15,227 bases of DNA, from NCBI GenBank assembly GCA_041595375.1, contig JBFHKL010000080.1:1-15227 (forward strand), written 5' to 3'. Shown here one piece after another: positions 7,563 to 13,479 of the stretch; position 1 is the first letter of the stretch; the number at the start of each line of letters is the position of its first letter. Below the pieces are notes generated by a model that was not told the origin of the DNA, made no database searches, and saw nothing but the letters and a program-made list of their open reading frames with translations. The stretch comes from Saccharicrinis sp041595375. Its GTDB lineage: Bacteria > Bacteroidota > Bacteroidia > Bacteroidales > Marinilabiliaceae. The translations under genes and the position numbers were made by a program.

Positions 7563-7570
7563 TACTTTTG
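7563..7570 (+). promoter_or_regulatory. -7 promoter box TAnnTTTG for the 32-codon ORF
   Basis: TACTTTTG matches TAnnTTTG exactly, 41 bp before the ATG at 7612. No convincing -33 TTG is present at 19-21 bp; the nearest TTG is at 7525-7527. The upstream DNA is A/T tract-rich. Confidence 0.5.
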
Positions 7571-7611
7571 CTTATGAGATTACTATAACCAATTCTTAAA
7601 AATGTATTGAT

Positions 7612-7710
7612 ATGGGCGTATTTGGTATTATTTTATTATTAGCAGGAATTATACTCGTGCATAGAGTAAGAACTAAATTAGTCGAGAAGTTAAAATTAAT
7701 TCAGGAGTAA
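7612..7710 (+). CDS. 32-residue single-span membrane miniprotein (hypothetical)
   Basis: The ORF from the ATG at 7612 to the TAA at 7708-7710 encodes 32 residues. Residues 2-16 (GVFGIILLLAGIILV) are a strongly hydrophobic, glycine-containing helix. They are followed by a basic amphipathic tail, HRVRTKLVEKLKLIQE, which by the positive-inside rule would face the cytoplasm. It is bracketed by an exact -7 promoter box at 7563-7570 and a strong intrinsic terminator that starts 9 bp past the stop, so it appears to be a gene of its own. I do not recognise a family. Alternatives are a noncoding RNA that happens to contain a short ORF, or a regulatory small protein acting on a membrane partner. The hydrophobic-then-basic pattern favours real translation. 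Confidence 0.6.
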   Translation: MGVFGIILLLAGIILVHRVRTKLVEKLKLIQE

Positions 7711-7719
7711 AAAACCTCT

Positions 7720-7757
7720 AAGGCTTAACTTATCATCTCAATAGTTAAGCCTTTTTT
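7720..7757 (+). terminator. intrinsic terminator after the miniprotein gene
   Basis: AAGGCTTAACT (7720-7730) pairs perfectly over 11 bp with AGTTAAGCCTT (7743-7753) around a 12-nt loop, followed by TTTT to 7757. It is one of the best terminators in the window. Confidence 0.85.
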
Positions 7758-7917
7758 ATAGGGAATGGCTAAGCTTTTTTGCCACTTTCATTTATGAGTT
7801 TCTCTACTCTGTATCTTTACAATGTAAAAGCTTCTAAATTGTTTTTCTTAGCAGCTGATTTTTATGTATTCACATGAGTCATCTTGCTCTAAAAAAAATA
7901 CAGGGAATAGAATGTTT

Positions 7918-8100
7918 TTATATACAGCCACAAACAAAACCATCAGCCAGAGAGTCGAGCGCTTCCTTTTCTTTTTCTTTTTCTTTATCGCTGCCGGTGC
8001 ATTTATCACATACCGGTAGGTTTGTAACTGCATTTTTATTTGTGATCTCGTTTAATATTTTACCGCACACAAAACATTTATTTGCAAAATCAGACTCCAT
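7918..8100 (-). CDS. small zinc-ribbon-like protein with a KE repeat
   Basis: The 60-residue protein has two CxxC knuckles, CFVC (C9, C12) and CDKC (C31, C34), 18 residues apart. That is the layout of a four-cysteine zinc ribbon. A charged run of alternating Lys and Glu (39-46) follows, and the protein ends in CGCI, a CxC at C57 and C59. The KE run is encoded by a near-perfect hexamer repeat (7963-7986). I recall similar short hypothetical proteins in Bacteroidota, but know no function; binding metal, nucleic acid or a protein partner is possible. The cysteine spacing makes this strand far more credible than the overlapping plus-strand frame (7874-8110). A -7-type box on the same strand lies 19 bp upstream. 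It is convergent with the miniprotein gene and divergent from the lipoprotein gene. Confidence 0.72.
   Translation of the reverse strand: MESDFANKCFVCGKILNEITNKNAVTNLPVCDKCTGSDKEKEKEKEALDSLADGFVCGCI
7963..7986. repeat. hexamer microsatellite encoding Lys-Glu repeats
   Basis: On the minus strand the unit AAAGAA occurs in four near-identical copies (24 bp), each encoding Lys-Glu. In-frame slippage by 6 bp would change the length of the charged linker without shifting the frame. Confidence 0.7.
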
Positions 8101-8118
8101 AAAGTTTTAATTTTAATG

Positions 8119-8126
8119 CAAAAGTA
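8119..8126 (-). promoter_or_regulatory. -7 promoter box for the zinc-ribbon gene
   Basis: The minus strand reads TACTTTTG, an exact TAnnTTTG match and the same octamer as at 7563-7570. It lies 19 bp upstream of the ATG at 8100. No clear -33 TTG is seen at the usual distance. Confidence 0.45.
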
Positions 8127-8266
8127 ATTAATCTGATGAATTGTTGGCTTATCGTTGATACAATAATTATTGCTTTAATTCGTAATAAGATGAGTCAGAT
8201 GAACTACATACTTACATGGCTTGTTAAAGCCGGATTAAATTTTTATTTAATTTTAATATTTAAGCA

Positions 8267-9379
8267 ATGAAGGTAAAAAGCAGTATTTGTTTGTTGATGG
8301 TTGTTACAGTGTGTCTGATGTTGAAAAGTTGTTCGGGAAGTGATGAAGATACCGTAGTTGTATATAATCCTCTGGAAAACCCCGAAGACGGTCCTGCTGC
8401 AGGTTGGGATGAAGGTAACTATCCAATTCCTTCCGAGGCTGATGCAGAAGATGTTTCCGAGCCAGATATCATTATTGGAGAGGGGACTCCGGAAAGTTGT
8501 ACCAGCGAAAAAGTTGTGGATGCCATCGCTCAGGGAGGGAAAATAGTATTTAATGGTGGTGATGAACCCTTTACTATATATATGACTCAGACAGCTAAGG
8601 TATATAATGATGCCAATCCTGATGTGGTTATCGATGGTGGAGGTATGGTTACTCTGAGTGGAATGCAGGAAAGAAGAATATTGTATATGAATACTTGTGA
8701 TCAAGATTTAACATGGACAACTTCGGAATGCCAAAATCAGGATCATCCTCGCTTAACGCTTCAAAACATTACTCTTATTGATGGTAACTCGGTTAACGAA
8801 TCAGTGTATGATGGAGGTGGAGCTGTTTGGGTGCGTGGAGGTCGTTTTAAAATGGTAAACTGTCGTTTTTTTAATAATGTATGTAAGGAATCAGGACCTG
8901 ATGTAGGGGGTGCTGCTGTGAGGGTATTTAGTCAGTATGAGAACCTGCCTGTATATGTTGTAAATACTACTTTTGGAGGAGCTGAGGGTTATGGGAATAC
9001 AGGTTCAAATGGAGGTGGTATAAGCAGTATTGGTGTCTCATGGACTTTGATCAATTGCTTATTTTCGCATAATGTAGCTGTTGGCGAGGGAGGTAATCCT
9101 GCAGAATCGGGCACAGAAGGGGGAGGAAGTGGAGGCGCAATCTATAACGATGGAAATACGATGACTTTAAAGGTGCTAGGGTGCAAAATTGAGCAGAATA
9201 CTGTTAATGCCTATGGTTCTGCTATATTTTTTGTAACAAATGATCATTCAGGTAATATTGTAATCAAAGACTCTTATGTTAAAAATAACACAGGTGGTTC
9301 CTGGTATCCTGTTTATCCGCAAATATCTATGCATGCAGATACTGATATTGAAGTGAGTAATTCGGTAATTGAGGAGTGA
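8267..9379 (+). CDS. right-handed beta-helix lipoprotein of unknown function
   Basis: The 370-residue protein begins with a lipoprotein signal peptide ending in LKSC (Cys22), followed by a Ser/Gly/acidic linker rich in Asp, Glu and Pro (23-75). After IAQGGKIVFNGG and PDVVIDGGGMVTLSGM comes a series of glycine-rich rungs such as GGGAVWVRGGRFKMVNCRFF, GGGISSIGVSWTLINCLFSH and GGAIYNDGNTMTLKVLGCKI. Such N/C-containing repeats are typical of parallel beta-helices seen in pectate-lyase-like proteins and autotransporter-type repeats. No lyase catalytic Lys/Arg motif is recognisable, so enzymatic activity is unproven. The protein stops right after the last rung, without a type IX sorting domain, consistent with lipid anchoring instead. 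It may bind polysaccharide or act as a surface protein. Both flanking genes are on the minus strand, so it appears to be transcribed alone. Confidence 0.82.
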   Translation: MKVKSSICLLMVVTVCLMLKSCSGSDEDTVVVYNPLENPEDGPAAGWDEGNYPIPSEADAEDVSEPDIIIGEGTPESCTSEKVVDAIAQGGKIVFNGGDEPFTIYMTQTAKVYNDANPDVVIDGGGMVTLSGMQERRILYMNTCDQDLTWTTSECQNQDHPRLTLQNITLIDGNSVNESVYDGGGAVWVRGGRFKMVNCRFFNNVCKESGPDVGGAAVRVFSQYENLPVYVVNTTFGGAEGYGNTGSNGGGISSIGVSWTLINCLFSHNVAVGEGGNPAESGTEGGGSGGAIYNDGNTMTLKVLGCKIEQNTVNAYGSAIFFVTNDHSGNIVIKDSYVKNNTGGSWYPVYPQISMHADTDIEVSNSVIEE

Positions 9380-9384
9380 AAAAC

Positions 9385-9478
9385 ATGGTTCAAGTTTAAT
9401 GTTTCAGGTTTAGTTAAAACGTAGAAATCAGAACCTTAAACATAGAACATTGAACCCAGAACCTGAAACCCAGAACAT
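9385..9478. repeat. heptamer repeat hairpin between convergent genes
   Basis: Bases 9430-9478 are seven tandem degenerate 7-mers: AGAACCT, TAAACAT, AGAACAT, TGAACCC, AGAACCT, GAAACCC and AGAACAT. Bases 9385-9412 hold four 7-mers of the same kind in the opposite orientation (ATGGTTC, AAGTTTA, ATGTTTC, AGGTTTA). The two arrays can pair; GTTTCAGGTT (9401-9410) and AACCTGAAAC (9460-9469) are perfect complements. It fills the gap between the ends of two convergent genes and probably serves as a bidirectional terminator or RNA 3'-end structure. I have an impression of similar AGAAC-type heptads in Bacteroidota intergenic DNA, but cannot verify it here. Confidence 0.8.
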
Positions 9479-9479
9479 A

Positions 9480-10028
9480 CTATTCAATAACCATTTTTTT
9501 TGCCAGATCATTGGCCAAAGCTTCACCTTTAAGCATCATTACCAATTGTAAAGCAAATTTCATGGCAGCACCTACACCCTTGGCAGTAATGATATTTTGC
9601 GCTACTTCCAATGGAGATCCAGTGTGCCGGGCTCCTGTCAACTGATGCTCAAAACCAGGGTAGCAGGTAGCATTTTTGTTTTGCAGTAATCCTTGTTCGC
9701 CTAATACCAGAGGAGCGGCACAAATTGCTCCAATCAGTTTTCCCCTATTGGAGAACTCAATCAATAACTTTTTTAACTCATCATGTTTATTCAGATTTAA
9801 TGTTCCAGGCATTCCTCCCGGTAATATCAATAAATCAGCATCCGAGAAATTGCAGGTTTTAAAAATTTTGTCTGCAGTAATAGGAATGTGATGGGCTCCT
9901 TTTACCTCCCTTTTATCGGATATAGATACAGTAGTTACATCAACTTCTGCTCTGCGTAAAACATCTATCGGAGTAATGGCTTCTATTTCTTCAAAACCAT
10001 CGGCTAAAAAAACATATACTTTTTGCAT
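9480..10028 (-). CDS. DJ-1/PfpI family protein (YajL/ThiJ-like)
   Basis: The 182-residue protein has the DJ-1 signature throughout: VFLADGFEEIEAITPIDVLRR (residues 6-26), with the conserved glutamate at E16, LLILPGGMPG (66-75), and the nucleophile elbow AICAAP with cysteine C103. HTGSPLEV follows around the third active-site region. DJ-1/YajL-like proteins are dimeric cytosolic stress proteins. Chaperone, glyoxalase and deglycase activities have been proposed for the family, the last being contested. No signal peptide or membrane segment is seen. It stands alone on the minus strand, and its 3' end abuts the heptamer hairpin. The Met at 10028 precedes the first beta strand, as in homologues. 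Family assignment is secure; substrate is not. Confidence 0.95.
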   Translation of the reverse strand: MQKVYVFLADGFEEIEAITPIDVLRRAEVDVTTVSISDKREVKGAHHIPITADKIFKTCNFSDADLLILPGGMPGTLNLNKHDELKKLLIEFSNRGKLIGAICAAPLVLGEQGLLQNKNATCYPGFEHQLTGARHTGSPLEVAQNIITAKGVGAAMKFALQLVMMLKGEALANDLAKKMVIE

Positions 10029-10236
10029 TTGCTAGCTTACTTTAGTTTGCTTAAAAATACGCATTACACAGCGAATGAACAAGGAAAGGGCGTATTCATC
10101 CTAATGTTTTTTATTATTTTAACGGGTGTATAAAGTAGTCTTCCTTTTAGCTTTATTAATTCAGGTATTGTATTTTACTTTCTATTTTTGTTTTGTGCTT
10201 CACTTAATTGAGCAAGCTTATATTTAGAGCAGACCT

Positions 10237-10267
10237 AAAAAAGCCTAAATTAAGGGTTTATTTAGGC
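10237..10267 (-). terminator. minus-strand intrinsic-terminator-like hairpin upstream of the DJ-1 gene
   Basis: GCCTAAAT (10243-10250) and ATTTAGGC (10260-10267) are perfect 8-bp complements with a 9-nt loop. Read on the minus strand, the stem is followed by TTTTTT (10242-10237). It lies about 210 bp upstream of the DJ-1 start, in the same direction, so it would end a leader or a separate small RNA. On the plus strand only a poor T-run follows. Confidence 0.5.
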
Positions 10268-10420
10268 ATTTGTTTTATGGTTGTTTTTATAAAGTGCTGT
10301 TTAATTGCTTAAATAATAATTCTTTAGTGTGGGTTAAACAAATTGTTGTTTTCTGAGTTTAAGCAAATGAATTCGGGTGTTTTAATGTTAAGATTTGATA
10401 GAATGGTTGTGAATTTTGTA

Positions 10421-10447
10421 TTGACATGCGTAATTTGTATATATTTG
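10421..10447 (+). promoter_or_regulatory. candidate promoter of the acyltransferase fusion gene
   Basis: TTGACA at 10421-10426 is followed by TATATTTG at 10440-10447, an exact TAnnTTTG box. The TTG-to-box gap is 16 bp, slightly short for Bacteroidota. Transcription would begin near 10454, giving a leader of about 165 nt. Confidence 0.35.
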
Positions 10448-10571
10448 ACGAATAATTAACGTATTTGAAAATGAAGGGTGAGTAAAGGGGAAAAAGTTTA
10501 TAAGACTATATTCTAATTTACTCGCATGGCGTTAATAATTGGGTATTGCCTGATTTGTGCAGATTGATTGT

Positions 10572-10581
10572 TTGTATACAA
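10572..10581. promoter_or_regulatory. palindrome TTGTATACAA before the acyl-activating gene
   Basis: A perfect 10-bp palindrome ends 38 bp upstream of the ATG at 10620. It may be an operator in the leader or near a second start site. No regulator is assigned, and chance is possible in AT-rich DNA. Confidence 0.25.
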
Positions 10582-10619
10582 TAGGAATATCGGATAAATT
10601 TATTTTATAATAGTATTAT

Positions 10620-10925
10620 ATGTTTTTACATCAAGGAGAAAAGACAGCATTAATAAAGTCAGGAAACATTGTTTCGTATAACGAGTTATCGAAAAAAGTA
10701 CAATTATTTTCTTCATTATATAAAAAGATTAGAACCAGCCGAGTTGGTATTTTTTCAGAGAATCGCGAGGGGTGGGTATATAGTTTCTATTCAGCCTGGA
10801 ATAACCATGCCGTAGTTGTGCCCATCGATTTTATGAGCACGATAGATGAAGTGGCTTATCTTTTAAATGATTGTAAGCCTGAAGTGGTGTTTGTATCTAA
10901 AGATAAGTTAGCTGACTTTAAATAA
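10620..10925 (+). CDS. N-terminal fragment of the AMP-binding enzyme, ended by in-frame TAA
   Basis: These 101 residues are the start of an acyl-CoA/acyl-ACP synthetase fold: TALIKSGNIVSYNELSKKV near residues 9-27, then VVVPIDFMSTIDEVAYLLND and KPEVVFVS. This is the usual N-terminal subdomain that precedes the P-loop-like motif. The frame ends at the TAA at 10923-10925, but the same frame continues immediately with recognisable family sequence. No complete enzyme can be made from this fragment alone. It was probably codons 1-101 of a single ~825-codon gene. The ATG at 10620 sits directly before the first beta-strand and has no SD sequence. Confidence 0.7.
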   Translation: MFLHQGEKTALIKSGNIVSYNELSKKVQLFSSLYKKIRTSRVGIFSENREGWVYSFYSAWNNHAVVVPIDFMSTIDEVAYLLNDCKPEVVFVSKDKLADFK

Positions 10926-10937
10926 GCATGCAAGCAA

Positions 10938-13097
10938 TTGGATTATTCACCTCAGACCTTTGTGATTGATGATTATGAAGAAGCAGATGCCGATAGCTTT
11001 TCCGAGTTTCCGGTAATTGAGCCTAAAGGAGAAGAGACTGCAATTATTATTTACACATCAGGTACTACAGGAAACCCCAAGGGAGTCATGCTTTCGTATG
11101 CAAACTTGTTGGCTAATTTGAAAGCAGTTTCGGAAGATGTAAAGATTTACAGGGCAGATGATCGCTTACTGATGCTTTTGCCGCTTCATCATATTTTTGG
11201 TTTGATGGGTAATTTAATTATTCCCTTGAAAATGGGCGCTACGGTTGCTATATCTCCATCTATGGCCTCAGAGGATATTATTCAAACCTTACAGGATAAT
11301 AAAATAACGCTATTGTTGGGTGTGCCCCGGTTATATACAGCTATTCATAGAGGAATTAAAACTAAAATTAATAAGAGTAAAGTAGCTCTTGCTTTGTTTA
11401 GCCTAGCTGAAAAACTTCAATCTAGGTCTTTCTCCAAATTGGTTTTTGGCGCAGTACATAAAAAATTTGGAGGATGTATTCGTTTTATGGTTAGTGGGGG
11501 TGCTGCTTTGGATAAGGAAGTAGGACGAGATTATAAAACCCTGGGCTTTGACGTGCTCGAAGGTTATGGGATGACAGAGGCTTCGCCAATGATTACCTTT
11601 ACTCGTCCTGGTCATATTAAAACAGGATCGCCAGGATTTGTATTGCCTAAATGTGAAGTGGAAATACGTGAGGGAGAGATTGTGGCCAAAGGCGAGAATA
11701 TAATGCAAGGTTATTTTAACCGCCCCGAAGAAACCAGTGAAGTACTGAAAGAAGGATGGCTTTATACAGGTGACCTGGGACATTTTGATCAACAGGGGTT
11801 TTTGCATATTACAGGGCGTAAGAAAGAAATACTGATTCTTTCTAATGGGAAAAACATTAACCCCGTCGAAATTGAGTATAAGTTGGAGAGTTATGCTGCT
11901 TTTGTAAAAGAAGCAGGCGTATACCAGTCCGGAGATCAGTTTAAGGCTATTATCGTTCCCTCTGATGAGTTGTCGTTTAAATATACTAATGCTCTTGAAT
12001 TGTATCAGGAAATCAAGCGCGAGGTCATTGAAGCATATAATATGACTTGCACCTCGTATAAAAAGGTAATGGATATTACTGTTTTACATGGCGAATTGCC
12101 CCGTACTCGATTAGGTAAGATACGACGATTTAAGTTGAGTGAGTTGGAAAGAAAACAGGTAGAGGAGGAAGTTGCTCCTGTTGAAGTTGACCTAAAGGAA
12201 TTTCATATCGTAGCTGATTACCTCGAGGAAGAGAAGCGTAAAAAAGTATTGCCGCATCATCATCTTGAATTGGATTTGGGGCTCGACTCCCTAGATAAGG
12301 TGAGTTTACAGGTGTTTTTAAAATCTAGCTTCGGTGTAGATGTCGATCCTGGTGAACTGGTTAAGTTTAAAAATGTGCTTGCCTTAAGTGAATATTTGCA
12401 CGAACACCGTAATAAAATGCAGGTGGAAAAAGTGGATTGGACTAAAATATTAAAGGAGAAAGTTTATATCTCTTTACCTAAAACCTGGTTTACAGGTAGA
12501 GCCTTTGTTAAATTGTCTAAAGCTTTTTTTAGCCTTTATTTTGGTTTGAAAGGAAGAGGTATCAAAAATATACCCAATGAACCGTGTATTATTGCTCCCA
12601 ATCATCAAAGTTATTTTGATGGACTATTTGTCGCTTCTTTCTTAAAAAATAAGATGATTAAGAATACCTATTTCTATGCCAAAGAAAAGCATGTGAATAA
12701 ACAATGGTTAAAATTTATCGCAAACAGAAATCATATTATTATAATGGACTTGAATAAGGATTTAAAAGAGTCTATTCAAAAAATGGGTGAAGCTTTAAAA
12801 AAGAATAAGAACCTGATTATATTCCCTGAAGGTACTCGAACAATGAATGGTAAATTGGGTGATTTTAAAAAGACTTTTGCTATTTTAAGTCGCGAATTAA
12901 ATGTGCCTGTTGTCCCTGTGTCTATAAAGGGAGCTTTTGATGCACTCCCCAAAGGCAGCTGGTTTCCAAAGCCATTTAAAAAGGTGATTGTAGAATTTAT
13001 GGAACCGGTAATGCCAGGTACCCATTCTTATGAGCATATAACAAATCTGGTTCATAGTAAGATTAATAAAAAATTGGGGATTATCAGCAAACGGTAA
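10938..13097 (+). CDS. downstream part of the fusion: AMP-binding, acyl carrier and PlsC acyltransferase domains
   Basis: Counting from the TTG at 10938, the 719 residues hold YTSGTTGNPKG (39-49, ATP/phosphate loop), GYGMTE (209-214), YTGD (276-279), GRKKEILILSNGKNI (293-307) and the catalytic lysine of the last acyl-activating motif at K394 (RLGKIRR). A carrier domain follows, with LGLDSLDKV and phosphopantetheine serine S451. The PlsC domain has NHQSYFD (H556 and D561) and FPEGTR (629-634). All catalytic residues are present. The first in-frame ATG falls inside the phosphate-loop motif, so an independent start would have to use TTG, GTG or reinitiation after the TAA 12 bp upstream. The piece lacks the first ~100 residues of the synthetase domain, so full adenylation activity is doubtful, while the acyltransferase could still fold. 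Confidence 0.82.
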   Translation: MDYSPQTFVIDDYEEADADSFSEFPVIEPKGEETAIIIYTSGTTGNPKGVMLSYANLLANLKAVSEDVKIYRADDRLLMLLPLHHIFGLMGNLIIPLKMGATVAISPSMASEDIIQTLQDNKITLLLGVPRLYTAIHRGIKTKINKSKVALALFSLAEKLQSRSFSKLVFGAVHKKFGGCIRFMVSGGAALDKEVGRDYKTLGFDVLEGYGMTEASPMITFTRPGHIKTGSPGFVLPKCEVEIREGEIVAKGENIMQGYFNRPEETSEVLKEGWLYTGDLGHFDQQGFLHITGRKKEILILSNGKNINPVEIEYKLESYAAFVKEAGVYQSGDQFKAIIVPSDELSFKYTNALELYQEIKREVIEAYNMTCTSYKKVMDITVLHGELPRTRLGKIRRFKLSELERKQVEEEVAPVEVDLKEFHIVADYLEEEKRKKVLPHHHLELDLGLDSLDKVSLQVFLKSSFGVDVDPGELVKFKNVLALSEYLHEHRNKMQVEKVDWTKILKEKVYISLPKTWFTGRAFVKLSKAFFSLYFGLKGRGIKNIPNEPCIIAPNHQSYFDGLFVASFLKNKMIKNTYFYAKEKHVNKQWLKFIANRNHIIIMDLNKDLKESIQKMGEALKKNKNLIIFPEGTRTMNGKLGDFKKTFAILSRELNVPVVPVSIKGAFDALPKGSWFPKPFKKVIVEFMEPVMPGTHSYEHITNLVHSKINKKLGIISKR

Positions 13098-13134
13098 ACA
13101 GAGCTTACATAAGCTGTAAGTAAAATAAATAATT

Positions 13135-13174
13135 AAAGGGGGATGTGTTTATAAAATTAAACACATCCCCCTTT
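13135..13174 (+). terminator. strong intrinsic terminator after the acyltransferase gene
   Basis: Bases 13135-13150 pair perfectly over 16 bp with 13159-13174, around an 8-nt loop. The stem holds five G-C pairs in a row. T-rich sequence follows, and A residues precede it, so it may work in both directions. Confidence 0.88.
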
Positions 13175-13237
13175 CTGTTTTTAATATATTTTCACTAAAA
13201 CCGCTTGAATTCTCTCTAAATTAACATTTATTACCTC

Positions 13238-13253
13238 AATTGGTCTACCAATT
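13238..13253. promoter_or_regulatory. palindrome AATTGGT-CT-ACCAATT (operator 1)
   Basis: Perfect 7-bp arms flank a central CT. The core TTGGT-N2-ACCAA matches the operator I know for E. coli UxuR/ExuR (FadR-type GntR regulators of hexuronate use). Its centre is 173 bp upstream of the second site. Confidence 0.6.
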
Positions 13254-13411
13254 TGCAATATTGAAAGATTTGTAAAAAAAATTACATCGCTTAAAATGTG
13301 CTTCAAACCCTGTTGTGGTATGGGATGTAGAGTTTTATTTGGGTGTTTTTAATGGCTTGTTGTAGATAAAATTATTCGGTTAAAATTTGTTAATTAAAAA
13401 ATAGTCTGTAA

Positions 13412-13425
13412 ATTGGTCGACCAAT
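13412..13425. promoter_or_regulatory. palindrome ATTGGTCGACCAAT (operator 2)
   Basis: A perfect 14-bp palindrome ends 54 bp before the PL6 start codon and shares TTGGT-N2-ACCAA with the upstream site. Its position suits direct control of the PL6 promoter, probably by a GntR-type regulator encoded elsewhere. Confidence 0.65.
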
Positions 13426-13479
13426 AGATGGTATTGCAGTAGATAATAAGGCAGTTTTAAGATTTATTTTAAGCTATAA

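Larger units (their letters stand above)
10029..10619. other. 591-bp noncoding region between divergent genes
   Basis: No ORF of interest is seen on either strand. The stretch is strongly AT-rich. It contains exact plus-strand TAnnTTTG boxes at 10183-10190 and 10440-10447, a minus-strand terminator-like hairpin (10237-10267), a long-loop inverted repeat (10478-10486 with 10517-10525, one G-U), and the perfect palindrome TTGTATACAA (10572-10581), 38 bp before the next ATG. The length is far more than two divergent promoters need. Confidence 0.6.
10620..13097 (+). pseudogene. AMP-binding/ACP/PlsC acyltransferase fusion gene interrupted by a nonsense codon
   Basis: One continuous reading frame of 825 codons runs from the ATG at 10620 to the TAA at 13095-13097, broken only by TAA at codon 102 (10923-10925). 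Both sides are in the same frame, so this is a substitution-type break, not a frameshift. A single change, for example from GAA (Glu), would explain it. Numbered on the whole frame, the order is: acyl-activating domain (about 1-505), carrier domain (about 520-600) with S557, and PlsC acyltransferase (about 640-825) with H662 and D667. This Aas-like arrangement, with an extra carrier domain, would activate a fatty acid and transfer it to a lysophospholipid or glycerol phosphate. Downstream motifs are all intact, so the mutation is recent, a sequencing error, or tolerated by reinitiation. Confidence 0.75.
13175..13479. other. 305-bp regulatory region before the PL6 gene
   Basis: No gene is seen. 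The region holds two UxuR/GntR-like palindromes (13238-13253 and 13412-13425) and AT-rich tracts. I find no exact TAnnTTTG box; the nearest is a one-base-longer variant at 13381-13389 (TAAAATTTG), placed 22 bp before the second palindrome. Confidence 0.5.

Noticed and set aside
7874..8110. 78-residue plus-strand ORF opposite the zinc-ribbon gene
   Set aside because: Its composition is low-complexity (runs of Ser and Phe from the microsatellite), with no family features. The minus frame has well-spaced cysteines and its own promoter box.
8234..8251. AT-only inverted repeat ATTAAAT-TTTT-ATTTAAT before the lipoprotein gene
   Set aside because: Such A/T-only symmetry is expected by chance in this very AT-rich leader and it has no T-run placement suitable for a terminator.
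8243..8704. 153-residue minus-strand ORF
   Set aside because: It lies antisense to the beta-helix lipoprotein gene, which has a clear signal peptide and repeats. The residue pattern looks like a complement-frame shadow.
9430..9478. Short tandem repeats considered as a CRISPR array
   Set aside because: The units are contiguous 7-mers with no spacers, and no cas genes are present.
10923..10925. TAA read as a recoded codon (programmed readthrough)
   Set aside because: TAA is the strongest stop and no stimulatory structure or known recoding family fits. A plain nonsense mutation or sequencing error is simpler.
11403..11807. 134-residue minus-strand ORF
   Set aside because: It overlaps the conserved core of the AMP-binding domain on the other strand and has no recognisable motif.
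13104..13120. CTTACA-N5-TGTAAG inverted repeat after the acyltransferase gene
   Set aside because: It has only six-base arms and no T-run, and the much stronger hairpin just downstream already explains termination.
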